Notes under the pieces: model-generated
Told to the model about the DNA's origin: nothing
Databases searched by the model: none
What the model saw: only the letters and a program-made list of their open reading frames with translations
Assembly (NCBI GenBank): GCA_964473525.1
Contig: CAYYPK010000008.1
Coordinates: forward strand, 62,001-126,000
Reading direction: 5' to 3'
From: GCA-2687025 sp964473525
Lineage (GTDB): Bacteria > Poribacteria > WGA-4E > GCA-2687025
DNA: 64,000 bases
Shown: positions 9,380 to 17,555 of the stretch, one piece after another
How positions within the stretch are numbered: the first letter of the stretch is position 1
Layout of the letters: the number at the start of each line of letters is the position of its first letter
Position numbers and translations under genes: made by a program

Positions 9380-10165
9380 CTACTGCCGCTTGATGCGCGC
9401 CCACGTCGTCGCGGTCTTGCCCGCCGGGTCCACGTCGAGCAGGACGCCGTCGATGATGTCGTTCACGTCCTTTGCGGACAGCGCGCGGGACCAGATCATC
9501 GCGTCGTCGATGGCCTGCATGGACTTCCGCGCGGCGCAGCATCCCCGGCTGTCACGCCCGATGATAACGTCCACGTCCGACGTGGCGATGCCGCCCGCCT
9601 GATCGAACGTGCCCATCTCCTCGCCGTCGATGTAAGTCCTGGTTATTGAGCCGTCGTAGGTGCCCGCGAAGTGATGCCACTCCCCAAGCGGCACCGACGC
9701 GCTAGCCGTGGTCTGCCACGCGACAAAGCCCGGCGACCAGATGAGCGGCTCCCACTCGATGGGATCGCCGCCGCCACGCCAGTTGCTCGTGTGGATCATC
9801 CACGTGTCAGCCTTGGTGATGATGGAGTTGTGCGCGTCGGGCATTGATGTCACCAACGCCCACGCCACAAGTGATATCTCGTCCGTTGGGTTCAGAGAGG
9901 CGGCGTTGGGCACCGAGACGAAGTTGTCCGGCGCGCCGTCACTCACCTCGACCGCAGAGCCGTTGACCCCAGGTATCCAGGCGACGTCGCCCTCCAGGCT
10001 GCCGTCGTTGCCGTTCCCAGACATGTCCTCCGCCGTGTTCCCGCTGTTCTCATCGAACGGCAGATAGAGTTCGAGGCCGGTCAGGTCCAGAGCCGTCGCG
10101 CTGACGGTCAGGAAGGCCATGCCGGCCACGGCAGCGGCGCCAAACATCGTTCGCACGTGGTCCAT
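9380..10165 (-). CDS. Secreted LamG-fold protein with GK-W C-terminal tail
   Basis: The start at 10165 is preceded by a good ribosome binding site (AAGGAG, nine bases away) and places a signal peptide (MFGAAAVAGMAFLTVSATA) at the N-terminus. The frame is open further upstream, but that part looks non-coding. Residues of about 28-230 form a concanavalin-like LamG jelly roll, with LYLPFDENSG, NGNDGSLEGDVAW and the EWHHFAGTYDG segment typical of the fold. These domains bind carbohydrate or act as adhesion modules. The protein ends in PAGKTATTWARIKRQ, a tail shared with three other products in this window. It is divergent from the LamG gene at 10425. Confidence 0.85.
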   Translation of the reverse strand: MDHVRTMFGAAAVAGMAFLTVSATALDLTGLELYLPFDENSGNTAEDMSGNGNDGSLEGDVAWIPGVNGSAVEVSDGAPDNFVSVPNAASLNPTDEISLVAWALVTSMPDAHNSIITKADTWMIHTSNWRGGGDPIEWEPLIWSPGFVAWQTTASASVPLGEWHHFAGTYDGSITRTYIDGEEMGTFDQAGGIATSDVDVIIGRDSRGCCAARKSMQAIDDAMIWSRALSAKDVNDIIDGVLLDVDPAGKTATTWARIKRQ

Positions 10166-10280
10166 TGTTGTTCTCCTTCGAGGAGGTTCTAACACGCCCC
10201 ATCCAAGGACAACAACGGTTGACACCCACGCCGAGTGTCGGTAGGTTGCGAACGCGCGGCGGGATGCGCCGTTCAGGGCG

Positions 10281-10338
10281 TGGACGGACGGCCGCGTCGA
10301 GCCGTCGCGCGAGTTCCCGTGCAAGCACACGCCGTCCA
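10281..10338 (+). pseudogene. Relic fragment of an EEP-family gene
   Basis: In one + frame this stretch reads WTDGRVEPSREFPCKHTP, which aligns with WADGRAEERVEPLREFLRRHTP near residues 12-33 of the intact gene at 11355, apart from a four-residue gap. The similarity is also clear at the DNA level (GGACGGCCGCG, TCGAGCCGT.GCGCGAGTTCC). There is no open gene here, so it looks like debris from a partial duplication inside the LamG intergenic region. Confidence 0.4.
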
Positions 10339-10424
10339 GCGACTCGGCCCCGACACTGGTCCAGTGTCTGTTGCGGCACGTGCGTCGATTTGGCGAACCA
10401 CGAAGGGGGAGGCGGGGATCAGGC

Positions 10425-11228
10425 ATGGGAGTTAGGGTCTACGTTGTATGGGTGGCTGTCGCGCTAGCGATGTCGGTGGTTGCGTCGCACGCACACGCCG
10501 ACATAGCGGGAGACAGCATTCGCGCGATATGGCTGTTCGACAAGGAGGGCGCCGCCGAGGACGCCTCGGGCAACGGCAACTCGGGCGAGATAGTGGGGGC
10601 GTCAGAGTCGGTCACCGGAAAGTTCGGCGCCGCGCTTTCTCTCGACGGCGCGAACGACTATGTCTTGGTCCCGGACTCCCCTGATCTGGACACGGACCTC
10701 AACGACGGCTTCACGATGGTGGCGTGGGTCCGTGGCGAGTACATCAACGACTGGCATGGGGTGCTGACGAAGGCGGAGGACTGGGACAACACGATGAGCT
10801 ACCTCGTTCAGCGGGACCGCGACTCGGCGTCGTTCAACGCGGGGCTGTTCCCTGCGGGCAATGCCGGCGGCGCGCTCTGGCTCGCGTCCACTGTGGCTCC
10901 CGAGAGCGAAGTTTGGTACCACCTGGCCGTGCGGTACGACGGCGCCGAGGTGGCTTACTTCGTAGACGGCGAAATGACGGCGAGCGCCGGACACGGTGAG
11001 GGAATTCAGGACAACGGCTCGCCGCTGGTAATCGGGGGCAACTACCCAAACGCCAGTCAGCTATTCCCAGGACTGATCGATGATGTAGGCATCTTCTCCA
11101 CCGCGTTGGAGGAGGAGGACATCCGAGCGATCATCCAGGTTGGTCTCGCGAGTGCGACGGGAATCGCGCCGGTGCGGCCCGCAGGGAAGCTGGCAGTAGC
11201 ATGGGGAACGCTGCGGCGGGACCAGTAG
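10425..11228 (+). CDS. Secreted LamG-fold protein with GK-W C-terminal tail
   Basis: The product has 267 residues. A purine-rich ribosome binding site (GGGGGAGGCGGGG) precedes ATG 10425, and the first 25 residues form a signal peptide ending near SHAHA. The rest is one LamG-type concanavalin-like domain: IWLFDKEGAAEDASGNGNSG at the start, then VAWVRG, and the WYHLAVRYDG and LIDDVGIFSTAL motifs at the end of the fold. It terminates in PAGKLAVAWGTLRRDQ, like the divergent gene at 9380. Sugar binding or surface attachment is likely from the family; the target is unknown. ATG 10371 lies within decayed DNA and is less likely as the start. Confidence 0.85.
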   Translation: MGVRVYVVWVAVALAMSVVASHAHADIAGDSIRAIWLFDKEGAAEDASGNGNSGEIVGASESVTGKFGAALSLDGANDYVLVPDSPDLDTDLNDGFTMVAWVRGEYINDWHGVLTKAEDWDNTMSYLVQRDRDSASFNAGLFPAGNAGGALWLASTVAPESEVWYHLAVRYDGAEVAYFVDGEMTASAGHGEGIQDNGSPLVIGGNYPNASQLFPGLIDDVGIFSTALEEEDIRAIIQVGLASATGIAPVRPAGKLAVAWGTLRRDQ

Positions 11229-11354
11229 TGGCCCTCGGCCGCGTTCGGTGAGAGCACGCGCGCTCCGCGCGCCCGCCCGACACGGACTGCTGACACTCGT
11301 GACCAGCGCGCTAGGGTCGCGGTCGCGCATTATCAACCGCACTGGATCCAAGCC

Positions 11355-12086
11355 ATGTCGACCCGATTCACGGTATGCACGTACAACGTTTGGGCGGACG
11401 GCCGCGCCGAAGAACGCGTCGAGCCGTTGCGCGAGTTCCTGCGTCGACACACGCCTGACGTCCTGTGCTTGCAGGAACTGAGAGGGTGGTCTCGTGATCT
11501 AATCGCGGAGGCGCTGCCCACCCACGACTGCGTGACCGACGCGTTCGACGGTTGGACGGTCGAGGGCAACATCTTCTGGAACCGCGACCTGTTCGAGCTG
11601 GTGGACCACGGCGCCGAGGACATCGGTATGATCGAGCCGTTACGCCGCCTCTTCTGGGCGCGACTCCGCAGCGGTGACCAAACGGCGCTTGTTTCCACAG
11701 CGCACTATACGTGGATCGGCAACCGCGTCGAGGCGGACGGCGGCCCAAGCCCTCGCTTCGAGCAAGCGCGCCGCACGGTGGAATCTCTCGACCGCCTGGC
11801 GGCCGACGACGAGCCGACGCTCTTCATGGGCGACCTGAACGACTTCGCGCACCCGATCCGCATCCTGCGCGAGGGCGGGTTGATGGACTCGTTCGGCGCT
11901 CTCGGCCGGTTCACGGCTCCAACGCATCCGGCGGCGCCGACCGCGTCCGGCGTGCCGCAGGCCATCGACTACATCATGTCGCGCGGGGCAATCCGACCGA
12001 TGACGAGCGAGGTCGTGGACTTCTACGTCGGCGACATCGCTCCGTCGGACCACAAGCCGGTTCTCGCCACCTACTGCCTGACATAG
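11355..12086 (+). CDS. Endonuclease/exonuclease/phosphatase (EEP) family protein
   Basis: The 243-residue protein has the EEP hydrolase signature in order: TYNVWAD, the metal-binding Glu in LQELRG, MGDLNDFAHP and the terminal SDHKPV with the catalytic His. The family hydrolyses phosphodiester or phosphomonoester bonds in nucleic acids, sphingolipids or inositol phosphates, and the substrate is not predictable here. There is no signal peptide, so it is probably cytoplasmic. The sulfatase gene starts 41 bases downstream and the two may be co-transcribed. A fragment of a related gene lies about 1 kb upstream. Confidence 0.85.
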   Translation: MSTRFTVCTYNVWADGRAEERVEPLREFLRRHTPDVLCLQELRGWSRDLIAEALPTHDCVTDAFDGWTVEGNIFWNRDLFELVDHGAEDIGMIEPLRRLFWARLRSGDQTALVSTAHYTWIGNRVEADGGPSPRFEQARRTVESLDRLAADDEPTLFMGDLNDFAHPIRILREGGLMDSFGALGRFTAPTHPAAPTASGVPQAIDYIMSRGAIRPMTSEVVDFYVGDIAPSDHKPVLATYCLT

Positions 12087-12127
12087 CCGCCTGGCCCAAC
12101 CGAGCTCTGACGAGAGGCGACGGGCCC

Positions 12128-13417
12128 ATGCGCCCCAATATCCTCTACATCCACGGCCACGATACGGGTCGCTACGTGCAGCCGTACGGTCACGCGGTGG
12201 CTACGCCGAACCTCCAGAAGCTCGCGGAAGAGGGCGTACTGTTCCGCAAGGCGTTCTGCGCGGCGCCCACGTGCTCGCCTAGTCGGTCGGCGCTGCTGAC
12301 GGGGCAGGCGCCACACAGCGCGGGCATGGTGGGTCTCGTGAACCGTGGGTACGACCTGAGCGACCACAGCCAGCACATCGTGACGACCCTCCGAGGCGCC
12401 GGGTATCACACCGTGCTGAGCGGGCTACAGCACGTCGCGCGCGACCCGAAGGACATTGGGTACGACGAGATACGCACCACAAGCGGTCGCGCGGGGGCCT
12501 CGCACGCGATCGAGTTCCTGAACGACGCGCCGAGGGCTCCCTTCTTCCTGGAGGTAGGCTTCTTCGAGAACCATCGAGTGTTCCCCGAGCCGACAGTGGA
12601 CGAACGCTATTGCATGCCACCGGCGCCACTGCCCGACACCCCGAAGACGCGCCAGGACATCGCCGCGTACAAGACGATGGCGCAGGATCTCGACGCCAAA
12701 ATGGGGGCGGTGTTCGCCGCCCTCGACCGCAACGGCCTTGCGGACAACACGCTCGTCATCTGCACGACCGACCATGGGCTCGCGTTTCCGGGGATGAAGT
12801 GCAACCTCACCGACCACGGCATGGGGGTCATGCTCATCATGCGGGGCCCAGGCGGGTTCCGCGGCGGCGCGGTCCACGATGCGATGCTCTCTCAGATCGA
12901 CGTCTTCCCAACCCTATGCGATCTGCTCGACATCGACCGACCTGACTGGCTGCAAGGGCAGTCGTTCCTGCCAATCGTGCGTGGCGAAAGCGACGAGGTG
13001 AACGAGGAGGTGCTCGCCGAAGTCACCTACCACGCCGCGTACGAGCCAAAGCGCGCCGTGCGCACGCAGCGGTGGAAGTACATACGGCACTTCGGCGGAC
13101 GTGATCGCCCCGTCCTGCCTAACTGCGACGACAGTCCCAGCAAAGAGGTATGGCTAGACGCAGGCTGGCAGCAACAGCGCGTTGAGGCTGAACGGCTCTA
13201 CGCCCTCGCCTTCGACCCCAACGAGACGCGGAACCGCGTGGACGACCCCGACGCGGCGGACGTTCTCGATGACATGCGCGGCCGGCTGGATCGTTGGATG
13301 GAGCGCACGGACGATCCGTTGCTCGGCGGCGCCCACGTATACCCGCCTGCAGGCACATCCTACAACGACCCCGACGGTCTGTCGCCCAACGAGAAGCCCA
13401 CGGTCGTGAGTGACTAG
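12128..13417 (+). CDS. Sulfatase, heparan N-sulfatase (SGSH)-like
   Basis: The 429-residue product is a formylglycine-type sulfatase. The active-site signature CSPSR with ALLTG downstream lies at residues 49-58, so Cys49 is the residue converted to formylglycine. The N-terminal metal ligand region reads HGHDTGRY, as in the N-sulfoglucosamine sulfohydrolase group, and TTDHGLAFPGMKC supplies the second metal site. The family removes sulfate esters or N-sulfate from glycans. No signal peptide is visible from ATG 12128, although many sulfatases are exported. The reading frame continues upstream over the EEP gene, but ATG 12128 places the beta-strand and HDTG motif at the expected N-terminal position. 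Confidence 0.9.
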   Translation: MRPNILYIHGHDTGRYVQPYGHAVATPNLQKLAEEGVLFRKAFCAAPTCSPSRSALLTGQAPHSAGMVGLVNRGYDLSDHSQHIVTTLRGAGYHTVLSGLQHVARDPKDIGYDEIRTTSGRAGASHAIEFLNDAPRAPFFLEVGFFENHRVFPEPTVDERYCMPPAPLPDTPKTRQDIAAYKTMAQDLDAKMGAVFAALDRNGLADNTLVICTTDHGLAFPGMKCNLTDHGMGVMLIMRGPGGFRGGAVHDAMLSQIDVFPTLCDLLDIDRPDWLQGQSFLPIVRGESDEVNEEVLAEVTYHAAYEPKRAVRTQRWKYIRHFGGRDRPVLPNCDDSPSKEVWLDAGWQQQRVEAERLYALAFDPNETRNRVDDPDAADVLDDMRGRLDRWMERTDDPLLGGAHVYPPAGTSYNDPDGLSPNEKPTVVSD

Positions 13418-13478
13418 CATCTACACTCGAGTCTTGTCGCGGTCATGGCGAGCCCGGGGTGACAGACGCGCACACATG

Positions 13479-13490
13479 AGGGAATTCCCT
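13479..13490. promoter_or_regulatory. Perfect 12-bp palindrome AGGGAATTCCCT
   Basis: A perfect inverted repeat lies 180 bases upstream of the NarL-type regulator, in DNA without a gene. It has the form of an operator or protein-binding site; no factor can be named. Confidence 0.3.
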
Positions 13491-13517
13491 ACCTAAGGCC
13501 GCCGTCGGACGGCGTTG

Positions 13518-13546
13518 TTGACGGGAATGCGCAAAACTCGCACAAC
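13518..13546 (+). promoter_or_regulatory. Possible sigma70-type promoter of the response regulator
   Basis: TTGACG at 13518-13523 is followed after 17 bases by CACAAC at 13541-13546. The -35 match is good and the -10 match is weak. It is on the correct strand for the regulator at 13670 and lies between two palindromes. Confidence 0.3.
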
Positions 13547-13577
13547 ACATGGGGGTATTGCCCTACGCCAGGATCCC

Positions 13578-13592
13578 ACAATCGACGATTGT
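13578..13592. promoter_or_regulatory. Perfect 15-bp palindrome upstream of the response regulator
   Basis: ACAATCG-A-CGATTGT is a perfect dyad 78 bases before the start codon at 13670. It is flanked by partly symmetric CAGGA and TCCTG. Its position downstream of the possible promoter would suit an operator, perhaps for autoregulation. Confidence 0.35.
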
Positions 13593-13669
13593 CCTGATGG
13601 ACAAGTCGTTCCGCCCGGCTTATGCTTCTATTGAAGACAGGGGTTAGGGAACCTACGGAGGGCCGGAAG

Positions 13670-14323
13670 ATGGCCGTTATCCAGGTACTCATCGTCGACG
13701 ACCATGCTGTGTTGCGCGCGGGGCTGCGCATGCTGCTCGACGCGGAAACAGACATCGAGGTCATCGGCGAGGCGCAGAACGGCGCCATGGCGATCGAAAT
13801 GGTCGAAGACCTGACGCCGGATGTCGTCGTGCTCGACATCTCGATGCCCGGCCTCAGCGGCTCGGACGCCATCAGCACGATCCTCAAGGGCTGCCCGACG
13901 ACCAAGGTTCTCATCCTCACGATGCACAGCGACGTGATCTACGTGCGGCAGATGTTCCAGCGCGGCTCCAAGGGGTACGTGCTCAAGAGCGCGGCTGACA
14001 CAGAGCTTATTACAGCTATCCGCAAGGTCTACGGCGGCGGGGTGTACATCGAGTCCTCGCTCGCGGGCGAGTTCGTCACGGACTTGCTGGCCATGCCCAA
14101 CTCCTCGAAGGGCGGCGCGCCTAAGGCGCTGAGCGACCGGGAACTCGAGGTGCTGGAGCACATCGCCTACGGCTACTCGAACCGCGAGACCGCGGAGAAG
14201 CTGCACATCTCCGTCAAGACCGTCGAGACGCACCGGCGACGGATCATGGAGAAGCTCGAGTTCGCCACGCGCGCCGAGCTCGTCCGGTACGCGATCCAGA
14301 ACGGCATTCTGACTCGGTCGTAG
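13670..14323 (+). CDS. NarL/FixJ-type two-component response regulator
   Basis: The 217-residue protein has a receiver domain (residues 1-120) with the acidic pair Asp10-Asp11, phospho-acceptor Asp56 in VVVLDISMPG and the conserved Lys in GYVLKSA. A LuxR-type helix-turn-helix follows in the C-terminal third (LSDRELEVLEHIAYGYSNRE and the VKTVETHRRRIMEKL recognition helix). It should bind DNA when phosphorylated. No histidine kinase gene is adjacent, so it is an orphan within this window. ATG 13670 follows a GGAGG-type site; the open frame from 13622 is longer but lacks one. Two palindromes upstream suggest regulation of its own promoter. Confidence 0.9.
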   Translation: MAVIQVLIVDDHAVLRAGLRMLLDAETDIEVIGEAQNGAMAIEMVEDLTPDVVVLDISMPGLSGSDAISTILKGCPTTKVLILTMHSDVIYVRQMFQRGSKGYVLKSAADTELITAIRKVYGGGVYIESSLAGEFVTDLLAMPNSSKGGAPKALSDRELEVLEHIAYGYSNRETAEKLHISVKTVETHRRRIMEKLEFATRAELVRYAIQNGILTRS

Positions 14324-14342
14324 AGGGAGAACCCGCCCTCTA
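14321..14342 (+). terminator. Weak stem-loop after the response regulator gene
   Basis: TAGAGGG at 14321-14327 pairs with CCCTCTA at 14336-14342 across an eight-base loop, starting at the stop codon. There is no T-run after it, so termination is uncertain. Confidence 0.3.
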
Positions 14343-14439
14343 CTGACCGCCCGATTCCTTGACTATGTGGGGCCGGCCTACCTACAATCAGGCCAGATGC
14401 TCGCCTGACGCGCGCCTCCTCACGGCAAGGAGCAGAGGG

Positions 14440-14706
14440 ATGTCCAGGAACCCCCTCGCGGACCTGATCGACGATTTGGTCTCTTACCTGCCCGAAGACA
14501 TCGTCCGACATGTGGCGTCGGCGGAACGTGAACTGCTTCAGGGCTTCAAAGCGTGTGTGGACGAATGCGTGGACTGGGCGGTGGGGAACATCGACGCGTG
14601 TGTCGAGGCCTCCGAGGCCCGTCGCGAGGACAGGCGAGAACCCGCGCGGGAGGACGCTAAGGTCGACATCGAGGAAGACGCCGAACCCGACGCAACTCCT
14701 GCCTGA
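14440..14706 (+). CDS. Small hypothetical protein, acidic C-terminus
   Basis: The 88-residue protein is preceded by a good ribosome binding site (AAGGAGCAGAGGG). The N-terminal 60 residues look helical and amphipathic (DLIDDLVSYLPEDIVRHVAS) with two cysteines near residues 40-44 and a third near residue 54. The last 25 residues are highly charged, acidic and likely disordered. I recognise no family. It starts a three-gene cluster, ten bases ahead of the DUF2203 gene that overlaps bioB, so it is probably co-expressed with them. Whether it has anything to do with biotin is unknown. Confidence 0.6.
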   Translation: MSRNPLADLIDDLVSYLPEDIVRHVASAERELLQGFKACVDECVDWAVGNIDACVEASEARREDRREPAREDAKVDIEEDAEPDATPA

Positions 14707-14716
14707 GCGAGGCACG

Positions 14717-15163
14717 ATGCCCCAGCAAGACATTGAGCAGCGCCTCTTTACGGTTGAGGAGGCGAACGCCTGCATCCCGCAGTTAGAGGCTTGGCTTGCG
14801 GACATGCGGGAGCTGCGCGAACGCATGGAAGGGCTGCGTGAGCTCATCGAGCCGGTTCTGGCGCGAGCGCACCTCAACAGCGGCGGCCGCCCCGCCAGCG
14901 AGTTCGCAGCGGCGCTCCACCGATACCAGGCGATGACGGAGAGGATCACCGAGGAAGGTATAGTCGTCCGCGACATCACCACGGGACTCCTCGACTTCCC
15001 GGCGTGGCGCGACGGCCGGCTGGTGTGCCTGTGCTGGCTGTCTGGCGAGGAGGCCGTCGAGCATTGGCACGAGATGGACACGGGGTTCGCCGGACGACAG
15101 AAGCTTGGCGACCTGGACGACGACGCCTTCGGCGCCGCGAAGTCCGCGGCGGATGAGGTCTGA
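14717..15163 (+). CDS. DUF2203 family protein
   Basis: The 148-residue product matches DUF2203: the N-terminal LFTVEEANACIPQLEAWL segment, a long helical hairpin, and the conserved VRDITTGLLDFPAWRDGR...VCLCWLSGEEAVEHWHEMDTGFAGR block (split here for length) spanning residues of about 90-125. The family is small, cytoplasmic and of unknown function. It overlaps bioB by one base (TGATG), so translational coupling is likely. ATG 14717 follows a modest GAGCGAGG site. Confidence 0.85.
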   Translation: MPQQDIEQRLFTVEEANACIPQLEAWLADMRELRERMEGLRELIEPVLARAHLNSGGRPASEFAAALHRYQAMTERITEEGIVVRDITTGLLDFPAWRDGRLVCLCWLSGEEAVEHWHEMDTGFAGRQKLGDLDDDAFGAAKSAADEV

Positions 15164-16206
15164 TGGCGATAACGACGGCTCCCCTACGCGACTCCAAAGC
15201 TCCCTCTGTGGACACTGCGCACTTCATCGACACCGTGTGCGCCGCCGCGCTCGAAGGCGAAGCCGTCTCGCTGGAGGCCGCCGTTCGCCTGATGGAGCTG
15301 GACGCTACAGATGTCCCGCGGCTCCTAACGTGGACCAACCGCATCCGCGAGCGTCACCACGGCAACCGCGTGCACCTTTGCTCCATCGTGAACGCGAAGT
15401 CCGGTGGCTGCGCCGAGGACTGCAAATTCTGCTCCCAGTCAGTGCTGCACCAGACGGGCGTCGAGGTCTATTCGTTCCTGGACAAGGACGAGGCGCTCGA
15501 GGCGGCAGAGCGGGCGGATGGCGCGCGCGCGCAGGCGCTCGGGATCGTCGCGGCGTGGCGAGGACTGAAGGAAGGCCGCCTGCTGGATCAGGTGTGCGAG
15601 CGCATCAGCGACGTGGCGAATAGCGGGTCGGTTCGCGCGGATGCGTCGCTGGGGATCATCGAGGATCCCGCCGTCGCCAAACGCCTTCGGGACGCCGGAC
15701 TATCCACGTACAACCACAACCTGGAATCGTCCCGCAGCTTCTTCCCCAACGTGTGTTCCTCGCACGGCTACGACGACCGCGTGCAGACGATCCACAACAT
15801 GAAGACGGCGGGGGTGAAGATCTGCTCAGGCGGCATCATGGGCATGGGCGAGTCGCGTCGGCAACGCGCCGAACTCGCTGTCGAATTGCGCGAGTTGGAC
15901 GTGGATGTGGTCCCTATCAATTTCCTGATGACCTTCGACGGCACCCCGTTCGAGGATGTTGACGACCTGACGCCGATGGAATGCCTGCAAGCCATCGCGG
16001 TGTTCCGCGTCGTCATGCCAACCAAGGAGATCATGGTCGCAGGCGGGCGCGAGCGGAATCTGCGCGACCTGCATCCGATGATCTTCATGGCCGGCGCGAG
16101 CGCCATGCTCATCGGCCACTACCTCACGTCGAGCAACCGAAACGCGGACGACGATCTGCGCATGCTCGAGGATCTCGGACTCACGTGGGACTGGTCGCCG
16201 CACTAG
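15163..16206 (+). CDS. bioB: Biotin synthase (radical SAM)
   Basis: The 347-residue protein has the length and motifs of BioB. The radical SAM cysteines lie in CAEDCKFCSQS (residues of about 79-89), followed by the NHNLESS region, GIMGMGES and the VPINFL motif. The enzyme inserts sulfur into dethiobiotin, using one [4Fe-4S] and one [2Fe-2S] cluster. No bioA, bioD, bioF or birA gene is present in the window, so the rest of the pathway must be elsewhere or absent. Its start overlaps the DUF2203 stop codon. Confidence 0.95.
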   Translation: MAITTAPLRDSKAPSVDTAHFIDTVCAAALEGEAVSLEAAVRLMELDATDVPRLLTWTNRIRERHHGNRVHLCSIVNAKSGGCAEDCKFCSQSVLHQTGVEVYSFLDKDEALEAAERADGARAQALGIVAAWRGLKEGRLLDQVCERISDVANSGSVRADASLGIIEDPAVAKRLRDAGLSTYNHNLESSRSFFPNVCSSHGYDDRVQTIHNMKTAGVKICSGGIMGMGESRRQRAELAVELRELDVDVVPINFLMTFDGTPFEDVDDLTPMECLQAIAVFRVVMPTKEIMVAGGRERNLRDLHPMIFMAGASAMLIGHYLTSSNRNADDDLRMLEDLGLTWDWSPH

Positions 16207-16308
16207 GCATGCGCTCTGCGGCGCCCTGGCCCAGCGTCAGCTCAGCGCGCCGGGCGAGGTGGTCTCGCGGCAAATACCGCTGGCCTCCGTCTTCATGACG
16301 CCACGCGC

Positions 16309-17355
16309 CTACCCGGCTATCGACGCGGATCGGCCGGTTTCGGCGCTCCGCAGTACCGCTTCCATCATCTCCTGTACGATCAGTCCGTGGCGCAACGGCG
16401 CCACGCACGTCGCGCCATCGAGCACACAGTCGATGAAATGGTCGGCGACGTTCTCCATGCCGGTCTTATCGCCAGGTATCTCTGGCTTCTCGACCTGGGG
16501 ATCTCCGTCCATTCGATGTATCGAGAGCGGCCGCATGGACGCGCCCGCCTCCGTCCCGAACAGTTCGACGTTGACGGAATGCTCAAAGTGCGATGCCCAG
16601 AAGCTCTCCACCTGTATGCCCGCTCCATTCTCAAACGTGACGATGCCGCTCGCGTAGTCGTCGACCTCGAACTGCTGGGCGATGTCGTCTCCCGCTGGCT
16701 TGTTGAAGCCGCGTCCCAACGGGCCGAACTTCGCGCCTCCGACCGCCAACGCTTCAACCGGCTTCGGCGTGCCCATCAGCCACCACGCGGCGTCAAGGAC
16801 GTGCACGCCCATGTCCCGGAACGCGCCGCCGCCCTTTCGTATGAAGCCGAGGCGTAGCTGATCGCCACGCCAGACGGGAATGCCGTTCCGGCGGACACTC
16901 CGGGCGCGTGCGTAGTAGAGCTCGCCGAAGGCCCCGTCGACCGCTAGCCGGCCGAGGTGTTGGCATCGCTCGCTGAAGCGGTTTGACAGCGACATCATGT
17001 TCACGACGCCTGCCGCCTCCGCTTCCTCGACGAGCTGCTGCGCGGCATGTACCGAGTCGGCGAGAGGCTTCGTGACGAGCACGTGTTTGCCGTTGCGCAC
17101 GGCTTCCAGCGCAATCGGGACGTGCCATTGGTTGGGCGTTCCAACGAACACCGCGTTCGCGCGCGCGTCGCGGCACGCCTCGACGTGATCGGTGTACAGC
17201 GTTTGCTCGCCCGGCAGTTCCGCAGCGAAGTCCTCCATTCGATCGCGCTCGAGGTCACACAGGGCGACTACCTCGCCGCGCGGGTTCCTCGCTATCGCGC
17301 GTCCGTTCGGGCGACCGATGCCCATCCCAACGACGACCGCGCGCACCTTATCCAC
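16309..17355 (-). CDS. Gfo/Idh/MocA-family oxidoreductase
   Basis: The 348-residue protein starts with a Rossmann fold (VVVGMGIGRPNG) in place of the common GxGxxG form. The characteristic TKPLADS segment near residue 98 holds the Lys-Pro pair, and the GGGAFRDMGVHVLDAAWWLMG region carries the catalytic His-type helix of the family. Such enzymes use NAD(P) to oxidise or reduce sugars, inositols or amino sugars. The substrate is unknown. It sits between bioB (convergent) and a secreted DUF1349-like gene transcribed in the same direction 200 bases upstream. Confidence 0.88.
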   Translation of the reverse strand: MDKVRAVVVGMGIGRPNGRAIARNPRGEVVALCDLERDRMEDFAAELPGEQTLYTDHVEACRDARANAVFVGTPNQWHVPIALEAVRNGKHVLVTKPLADSVHAAQQLVEEAEAAGVVNMMSLSNRFSERCQHLGRLAVDGAFGELYYARARSVRRNGIPVWRGDQLRLGFIRKGGGAFRDMGVHVLDAAWWLMGTPKPVEALAVGGAKFGPLGRGFNKPAGDDIAQQFEVDDYASGIVTFENGAGIQVESFWASHFEHSVNVELFGTEAGASMRPLSIHRMDGDPQVEKPEIPGDKTGMENVADHFIDCVLDGATCVAPLRHGLIVQEMMEAVLRSAETGRSASIAG

Positions 17356-17555
17356 GTGTCACACTCACCATCGCGCCCTCCGTGATAGCGGACCACGCCC
17401 ATCCCATGTTGTCCTGTCGACGCCGTCCCGGACTACCTATCAGACGCGACCTGTGGCATGTCGACGGGACGGCAGGCAAGACGCCAGCGCCTCCGTTGCC
17501 CATGGGGTAGCGGAATCGCCCGCGGACAGGGCCCCAGGCCGCCTCGGCGGCGCTC

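Noticed and set aside
11240..11280. GC-rich palindromic GCGCGC run as a terminator after the LamG gene
   Set aside because: It is simple GC alternation with no clear stem and no T-run.
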